A stretch of DNA of 64,000 nt. Source: Collimonas silvisoli. Lineage in GTDB: Bacteria; Pseudomonadota; Gammaproteobacteria; Burkholderiales; Burkholderiaceae_D. Positions 59,296 to 64,000 of the stretch are shown here, piece after piece (position 1 is the stretch's first letter; the number at the start of each line of letters is the position of its first letter). Both the position numbers and the translations under genes were made by a program. Below the pieces are notes generated by a model, which was given only the letters and a program-made list of their open reading frames with translations, was not told where the DNA came from and ran no database searches. The DNA is taken from positions 1 to 64,000 of the forward strand of contig NZ_JAGQEG010000010.1 in NCBI RefSeq assembly GCF_018305005.1, given 5' to 3'.

Positions 59296-60306
59296 ATGGA
59301 ATACAGTCCACCACCCCTCTTCAAGCAAGGTGCTTCAGCCCGTGCCAAGGCGGTGATATGCACGCTGCTGGCGCTGGCGTTGCTGATTGCCGATTCACGC
59401 GTACACGCTTTGCAGCTGCTGCGGCAGGCGGTCGGCACCGCGCTTTATCCATTGCAGATGGTGGCCTTGATGCCGCGTGATGCAAGCAATCGCGTGGTCG
59501 ATTATTTTTCTTCGTTGTCGTCTGTCGAAAAAGAAAACCAGGCTTTGCGCAGCCGCCAAGGCGAACGTGCCCAGCAATTGCAGCAGGCGCAACAGCTGGC
59601 CGCGGAAAATGCCCAGCTGCGCAAATTGCTGGGAGTCGCGCAGCGTGTGCCGGTGAAATCGGTGATGAGCGAAATCCTGTACGATGCGCGCGATCAGTTT
59701 GCCCGCAAAGTGATCATGGACCGTGGTTCGCAACATGGCGTCGCTACCGGCCAGCCGGTGATCGACGATGCCGGCATCGTTGGTCAGGTGACGCGGGTGT
59801 TCCCGTTTACCTCCGAGGTGACGCTGCTGACCGACAAGGATCAGGCGATCCCGGTGCAGGTGCTGCGCAACGGCTTGCGCAGCGTGGCCTACGGCCGCGG
59901 CCAGTCCGGCTATCTGGACTTGCGCTTCATGTCTTCCAACGCCGATATCAAGAAGGGCGATGTGCTGGTGACTTCCGGCATAGACGGCGTTTATCCGGCC
60001 GGCCTGTCGGTGGCCAAGGTAGTGCAGGTCGAAACCAAATCGGCCGATGCTTTTGCCCATATCGTCTGCGAGCCGATCGCCGGCATCGACCGCCACACCC
60101 AGCTGCTGATCCTGCTGGTCGATCCGAGCCCGATCGCAAGGCCGGACGATGAGGCGGCCGTCCCTAACAGCAAGGCCGACATGCTCAGCAAACGCCGTTT
60201 GACCGAGAGCAGCAGGGACAAGACCAGAGAAGCAGCGAAAGAAGCCGTGAAAGACAATAACCCTGAGGCGGCGCGCAAGAATCCGCAGGGAGCCGGTGTC
60301 CGATGA
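59296..60306 (+). CDS. mreC: Rod-shape-determining protein MreC
   Basis: The product is 336 aa. A short cytoplasmic tail, one membrane helix (about residues 18-36), a coiled coil (about 75-110; VEKENQALRSRQGERAQQLQQAQQLAAENAQLRKLL) and a periplasmic beta-rich domain (VIMDRGSQHGVATGQPVIDDAGIVGQVTRVFPFTSEVTLLTDKDQAIPV). The C-terminus has a long Lys/Arg/Glu-rich low-complexity extension (about 290-336). It links MreB to PBP2. mreD overlaps its end by 4 bp. Confidence 0.94.
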   Translation: MEYSPPPLFKQGASARAKAVICTLLALALLIADSRVHALQLLRQAVGTALYPLQMVALMPRDASNRVVDYFSSLSSVEKENQALRSRQGERAQQLQQAQQLAAENAQLRKLLGVAQRVPVKSVMSEILYDARDQFARKVIMDRGSQHGVATGQPVIDDAGIVGQVTRVFPFTSEVTLLTDKDQAIPVQVLRNGLRSVAYGRGQSGYLDLRFMSSNADIKKGDVLVTSGIDGVYPAGLSVAKVVQVETKSADAFAHIVCEPIAGIDRHTQLLILLVDPSPIARPDDEAAVPNSKADMLSKRRLTESSRDKTREAAKEAVKDNNPEAARKNPQGAGVR

Positions 60307-60815
60307 TGCGTCCTCATTACATCCTGTTGCCGGCCAATCCCCTGTTCATTGCGATGACCTTGCTGCTGGCGTTTCTGCTCAACTTGCTGCCGTGGGGGCA
60401 ATGGCCGGGCGTTCCGGATTTCGTCGCCCTGGTGCTGGTGTTCTGGAGCATTCATCAGCCGCGCAAGATCGGCATCGGCATCGCCTTTTGCATGGGTTTG
60501 CTGATGGATGTGCACGAAGCCACTCTGCTTGGCCAGAATGCGCTGGCGTACACGCTGCTATCGTATTTTGCGATCATGATTCATCGCCGCGTGCTGTGGT
60601 TCTCGGTCAGCGTCCAGGCCTTGCATGTGCTGCCCTTGATGCTGTTGACGCAGTTGATACAGCTGGTGATCCGGATGTCTGTCAGCGGCAAGTTTCCCGG
60701 CTGGCTCTATTTTGCCGAGAGCTTTGTCTGCGTCGCTCTGTGGCCGATAGTGGTGTGGCTGTTGCTGGCGCCGCAACGCCGTGCGGTCGACCGCGATGAC
60801 AATCGTCCAATTTAA
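60303..60815 (+). CDS. mreD: Rod-shape-determining protein MreD
   Basis: The product is 170 aa with about five membrane helices. It carries FLLNLLPWGQWPGVPDFVALVLVFWSIHQPRKIGIGIAFCMGLLMDVHEATLLGQNAL, the MreD signature with its conserved Asp and Gly residues. It overlaps mreC by 4 bp. It works in the elongasome with MreC and RodA. Confidence 0.94.
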   Translation: MMRPHYILLPANPLFIAMTLLLAFLLNLLPWGQWPGVPDFVALVLVFWSIHQPRKIGIGIAFCMGLLMDVHEATLLGQNALAYTLLSYFAIMIHRRVLWFSVSVQALHVLPLMLLTQLIQLVIRMSVSGKFPGWLYFAESFVCVALWPIVVWLLLAPQRRAVDRDDNRPI

Positions 60816-60870
60816 TCTCTGTCGCCAGCGGCCGATGCTGCCACGAAGTTAGCTCGAAGTTACCCTACCA

Positions 60871-62868
60871 ATGACCGAATTTAAAAACACCGAGCGCGAA
60901 CTACGAAACTTCCGGTTGCGGATTACTGCAGCCGTGGCGTTCGTGCTGATCTGTTTCGGTTTGCTGGGCGTGCGTTTTATCTGGCTGCAAGTGGTGCGCC
61001 ATGACGCCTACGCCGCGCAAGCTGAGGACAACCGGATTTCGCTGGTGCCGGTGGTGCCGAATCGCGGCCTGATCATGGACCGCAACGGCGTCATCCTGGC
61101 GCGTAATTATTCTGCCTACACCTTGGAAATCACCCGCTCCAAAATCAGGGGCGATCTGGAAAGCGTGATCGACGAACTGGCGCAGGTGGTCAGCATTACG
61201 CCGAAAGACCGGCGCCGCTTCAAGAAGCTGCTGGAAGACTCCAAGAGCTTTGCCAGCCTGCCGATCCGCACCCGCCTGAGCGACGAAGAAGTAGCGCGCT
61301 TCACGGCGCAGCGTTATCGCTTCCCGGGGATCGATGTGCAAGCGCGCTTGTTCCGGCAATACCCGTTAGGCGACGTGGCGGCGCACGTGATCGGCTATAT
61401 CGGCCGCATCAACCAGAAAGACGCCGATCGCATCGACGACAGCGACGACGGCCCCAACTATAAAGGCACCAGCTATATCGGCAAGGATGGCCTGGAAAAG
61501 AGTTACGAACAGCAGTTGCACGGCACCACCGGATACGAAGAAATCGAGATTGCCGCCAGCGGGCGCGCGGTGCGCAGCATGTCGCACGTATCGGCGGTAC
61601 CGGGCAACAACCTGATCCTGTCGGTCGATATCGAATTGCAGAAGGTGGCGGAAGAAGCCTTCGGCGATCGCCGCGGCGCGCTGGTGGCGATCGAACCTGC
61701 CACCGGCGACGTGCTGGCGTATGTCTCGCAACCGTCGTTCGATCCCAACCTGTTTGTCGAAGGCATCGATCAGCAAAGCTGGGATGAGTTGAATAATTCG
61801 CCCGATCATCCATTGATCAATCGCCCGATGAACGGCACTTATGCACCGGGCTCGACCTACAAACCGTTCATGGCGCTGGCGGCGCTGGAGCTGGGCAAGC
61901 GCACCACTTCTTTCGCCATCAACGACATCGGCTATTTCATGCTGGGCGGCCACCAGTTCCGCGACGACAAGGTGGGTGGCCACGGGCGAGTCGACATGTA
62001 CAAGTCCATCGTTGAATCATGCGATACCTATTACTACATGCTGGCTAACGATCTGGGTCCGGACACCATTCACGATTTCATGAAGCCGTTCGGTTTCGGC
62101 CAGTTGACCGGCATCGATCTGGAGCACGAGCAGCGCGGCATATTGCCGTCGACCGACTGGAAACGTAAATACTACAAACGCGTGGCAGCGCAGAAGTGGG
62201 TCGGCGGCGATACGATTTCGCTGGGGATCGGTCAAGGCTTCAACGCTTTTACGCCGCTGCAGATGGCGCATGCAGTAGCGACCCTGGTCAACGACGGGGT
62301 AGTGATGAAGCCGCATCTGGTCAAGATCATCGAAGACGGCACCACGCATACGCAAACGCAAACCGTACCGAAGGAAAGTTACCGCATTCCGCTGAAGCAG
62401 GAAAATGTCGATTTCATCAAGAAGGCGATGGTGGGCGTGACGCGCGAAGGTACCGGCAGAGCAATATTTTCCGGAGCCGGTTATGAATCGGGCGGCAAGA
62501 CCGGAACGGCCCAGGTGGTCGGCATCAAACAGGGCGAAAAGTACGATAAAAGAAGAATTGGCACGCGCATGGCCGACAATGCCTGGTACGTCGGCTTTGC
62601 GCCGGCCGACAAGCCGCGCATCGCGATTGCGGTGATCGTGGAAAATGGCGGCTGGGGGGCGTCGGCGGCGGCGCCGATTGTGCGCAAGGCGATGGATTAC
62701 TATCTGCTTGGAAAACGTCCGGGCGCTGGCAGTAAAGCCGCTGACGCGGCAGTGATACCCGAACCGGCTGAAGACGCCGTAGCGCCGTCCGAGGTTGACG
62801 CCAAGCCTGGCGATAAATCTGAAGAGAGTTACAAACCCGGTGAAGTAACGACGGGCAATCGCGAGTAA
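60871..62868 (+). CDS. mrdA: Peptidoglycan transpeptidase PBP2 (MrdA)
   Basis: The product is 665 aa. One N-terminal membrane helix, a pedestal domain, then the transpeptidase: SxxK is Ser328-Lys331 in APGSTYKPF, SxD-type second motif Ser383-Asp385 in VESCDTYYY, and KTGT 543-546 in GGKTGTAQVV. PBP2 cross-links lateral wall peptidoglycan with RodA. The C-terminus has an added acidic/Pro-rich tail (about 625-665). Confidence 0.97.
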   Translation: MTEFKNTERELRNFRLRITAAVAFVLICFGLLGVRFIWLQVVRHDAYAAQAEDNRISLVPVVPNRGLIMDRNGVILARNYSAYTLEITRSKIRGDLESVIDELAQVVSITPKDRRRFKKLLEDSKSFASLPIRTRLSDEEVARFTAQRYRFPGIDVQARLFRQYPLGDVAAHVIGYIGRINQKDADRIDDSDDGPNYKGTSYIGKDGLEKSYEQQLHGTTGYEEIEIAASGRAVRSMSHVSAVPGNNLILSVDIELQKVAEEAFGDRRGALVAIEPATGDVLAYVSQPSFDPNLFVEGIDQQSWDELNNSPDHPLINRPMNGTYAPGSTYKPFMALAALELGKRTTSFAINDIGYFMLGGHQFRDDKVGGHGRVDMYKSIVESCDTYYYMLANDLGPDTIHDFMKPFGFGQLTGIDLEHEQRGILPSTDWKRKYYKRVAAQKWVGGDTISLGIGQGFNAFTPLQMAHAVATLVNDGVVMKPHLVKIIEDGTTHTQTQTVPKESYRIPLKQENVDFIKKAMVGVTREGTGRAIFSGAGYESGGKTGTAQVVGIKQGEKYDKRRIGTRMADNAWYVGFAPADKPRIAIAVIVENGGWGASAAAPIVRKAMDYYLLGKRPGAGSKAADAAVIPEPAEDAVAPSEVDAKPGDKSEESYKPGEVTTGNRE

Positions 62869-62876
62869 TTGGAACC

Positions 62877-63989
62877 ATGAACCTGACCGACAAACATAGC
62901 GTGTGGCGCAGCATCAAATCGCATATTGCGGTGTTTGACGGCGCCCTGTCGCTGATCATGTTTCTGATACTCTCGGTCGGCATCGTCACCTTGTATTCGG
63001 CCGGCATCGATTTTCCAGGGCGGGTGGAAGACCAGTTGCGCAATATCCTGGTGGCTTTTGTCATCATGTGGGTGGCCGCCAACATTCCGCCGCAGACCTT
63101 GATGCGGTTTGCGATACCGGCCTATGCGCTGGGGGTGTCGCTGCTGATTGCGGTGGCGGTATTCGGCATCGTGAAAAAAGGTTCGCGGCGCTGGATCAAC
63201 GTTGGCATGGTGATCCAGCCTTCGGAAATCATGAAAATCGCCATGCCCTTGATGCTGGCCTGGTATTTCCAGAAGCGCGAAGGCATGATCACCTGGCGCG
63301 ATTATCTGGTGGCGGCAGTGCTGCTGGCGCTGCCGGTCGGCTTGATTATCCGGCAACCGGATCTGGGCACCGGCACCCTGGTGGCAGCGGCGGGATTCTA
63401 TGTGATCTTCCTGGCCGGCTTGTCGTGGCGCATCCTGATCGGCCTGGCGGTCGCGGTCGGCGCCAGTTTGCCGGTGCTGTGGTCGGTGCTGCACGATTAT
63501 CAGCGGCAGCGGGTGATGATGCTGATCGATCCCACCTCAGACCCGCTCGGCAAAGGCTTCCATATCATCCAGTCAACCATCGCCGTCGGCTCCGGCGGGG
63601 TGTTTGGCAAGGGCTGGCTGAAGGGCACGCAAGCGCATCTGGAATTTATTCCGGAACGCACCACCGACTTTATTTTCGCGGTGTTTTCAGAAGAGTTCGG
63701 CATGATCGGCAACGGTGTCCTGCTGTTCCTGTACATGCTGCTGATCGGCCGCGGCATGATGATCGCGGTGAACGCTCCCACCATGTTTACGCGTTTGCTG
63801 GCCGGCGCCATCACATTGATTTTCTTTACTTATGCATTCGTCAACATGGGCATGGTCAGTGGCATTTTGCCAGTGGTTGGCGTACCTTTGCCGTTCATGA
63901 GTTATGGCGGCACGGCGCTGGTCACCCTGGGCTTGGGCGCCGGCATATTGATGAGTATCCAGCGCCATCGTAAATTGATACAGACTTGA
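62877..63989 (+). CDS. rodA: Peptidoglycan polymerase RodA (SEDS)
   Basis: The product is 370 aa with about ten membrane helices. Family blocks: VKKGSRRWINVGMVIQPSEIMKIAMPLMLAWYF, PDLGTGTLV, QRQRVMMLIDPTSDPLGKGFHIIQSTIAVGSGGVFGKGWLKGTQAHLEFIPERTTDFIFAVFSEEFG and PVVGVPLPFMSYGGTALVTL. RodA polymerises glycan strands with PBP2 as partner. Eight bp after mrdA. Its stop lies 11 bp before the window's end, so any downstream gene is outside. Confidence 0.97.
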   Translation: MNLTDKHSVWRSIKSHIAVFDGALSLIMFLILSVGIVTLYSAGIDFPGRVEDQLRNILVAFVIMWVAANIPPQTLMRFAIPAYALGVSLLIAVAVFGIVKKGSRRWINVGMVIQPSEIMKIAMPLMLAWYFQKREGMITWRDYLVAAVLLALPVGLIIRQPDLGTGTLVAAAGFYVIFLAGLSWRILIGLAVAVGASLPVLWSVLHDYQRQRVMMLIDPTSDPLGKGFHIIQSTIAVGSGGVFGKGWLKGTQAHLEFIPERTTDFIFAVFSEEFGMIGNGVLLFLYMLLIGRGMMIAVNAPTMFTRLLAGAITLIFFTYAFVNMGMVSGILPVVGVPLPFMSYGGTALVTLGLGAGILMSIQRHRKLIQT

Positions 63990-64000
63990 TCAGAGTTGAA

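Overview
This window is a piece of chromosome from a betaproteobacterium, most likely of the family Oxalobacteraceae (Collimonas or Herbaspirillum type). That placement is an inference. It rests on the gene order nlmA-glnK-amtB, on gshA-gshB followed by a permease-less PTS, on small Burkholderiales-type families (DUF3567, DUF3460, DUF4124), and on a GC-rich sequence dense with genes. I see no tRNA, rRNA, insertion sequence, prophage or CRISPR array. Most of it is core genome with short accessory patches.

Layout. 1-6.2 kb: the envelope/ribosome cluster dolP-diaA-yraN-lpoA, divergent from rsmI, then the potassium transporter kup. 6.2-11.8 kb: mostly minus-strand genes, including a TrmB-like methyltransferase, small DUF proteins, comM, ubiK and two acetyltransferases. 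The acetyltransferases face a MocR-type regulator (11.8-13.3 kb). 13.3-16.4 kb: a nitrogen-control operon (nlmA-like porin, glnK, amtB) with a visible sigma-54 promoter and NtrC-like sites. 17.3-22.4 kb: glutathione synthesis (gshA, gshB), then EIIA(Man), HPr and EI of a regulatory PTS. 22.4-24.4 kb: metX-metW behind a SAM-II-type riboswitch and an intrinsic terminator. 24.5-30.7 kb: an AmpG-like transporter and the prkA-yeaH-spoVR stress module. 30.8-39.1 kb: purine salvage and breakdown, with guaD, xdhC, xdhB and xdhA divergent from an NCS2-type purine permease. 39.1-42.9 kb: cobalamin-dependent metH. 43.0-45.8 kb: an arginine-catabolic pair (ArgZ-like guanidino hydrolase plus ornithine aminotransferase) facing an Lrp regulator. 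45.8-51.5 kb: the accessory patch, with a toxin-antitoxin pair, a cysteine hydrolase, a 12-bp minisatellite, a tautomerase, a ferredoxin-like protein, a LysR regulator and a BMP-type binding protein. 51.5-64 kb: a disrupted xth (exonuclease III), pyrE, gatB/gatA/gatC with a secreted protein inserted, and divergently the cell-shape operon mreB-mreC-mreD-mrdA-rodA.

How the parts fit. Several blocks concern nitrogen: ammonium sensing and uptake (glnK-amtB), purine nitrogen (guaD/xdh/permease) and arginine to ornithine to glutamate semialdehyde. Two methionine genes, metX and metH, each have an intrinsic-terminator-like hairpin about 25 nt before the start codon. The most notable items are the metX riboswitch and terminator, the predicted arginine dihydrolase-RocD-Lrp cassette, the compact NtrC/sigma-54 control region, the out-of-frame deletion in xth, the minisatellite with stops in all three forward frames, and several large palindromes after genes. 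Nothing here is clearly a wholly new system.
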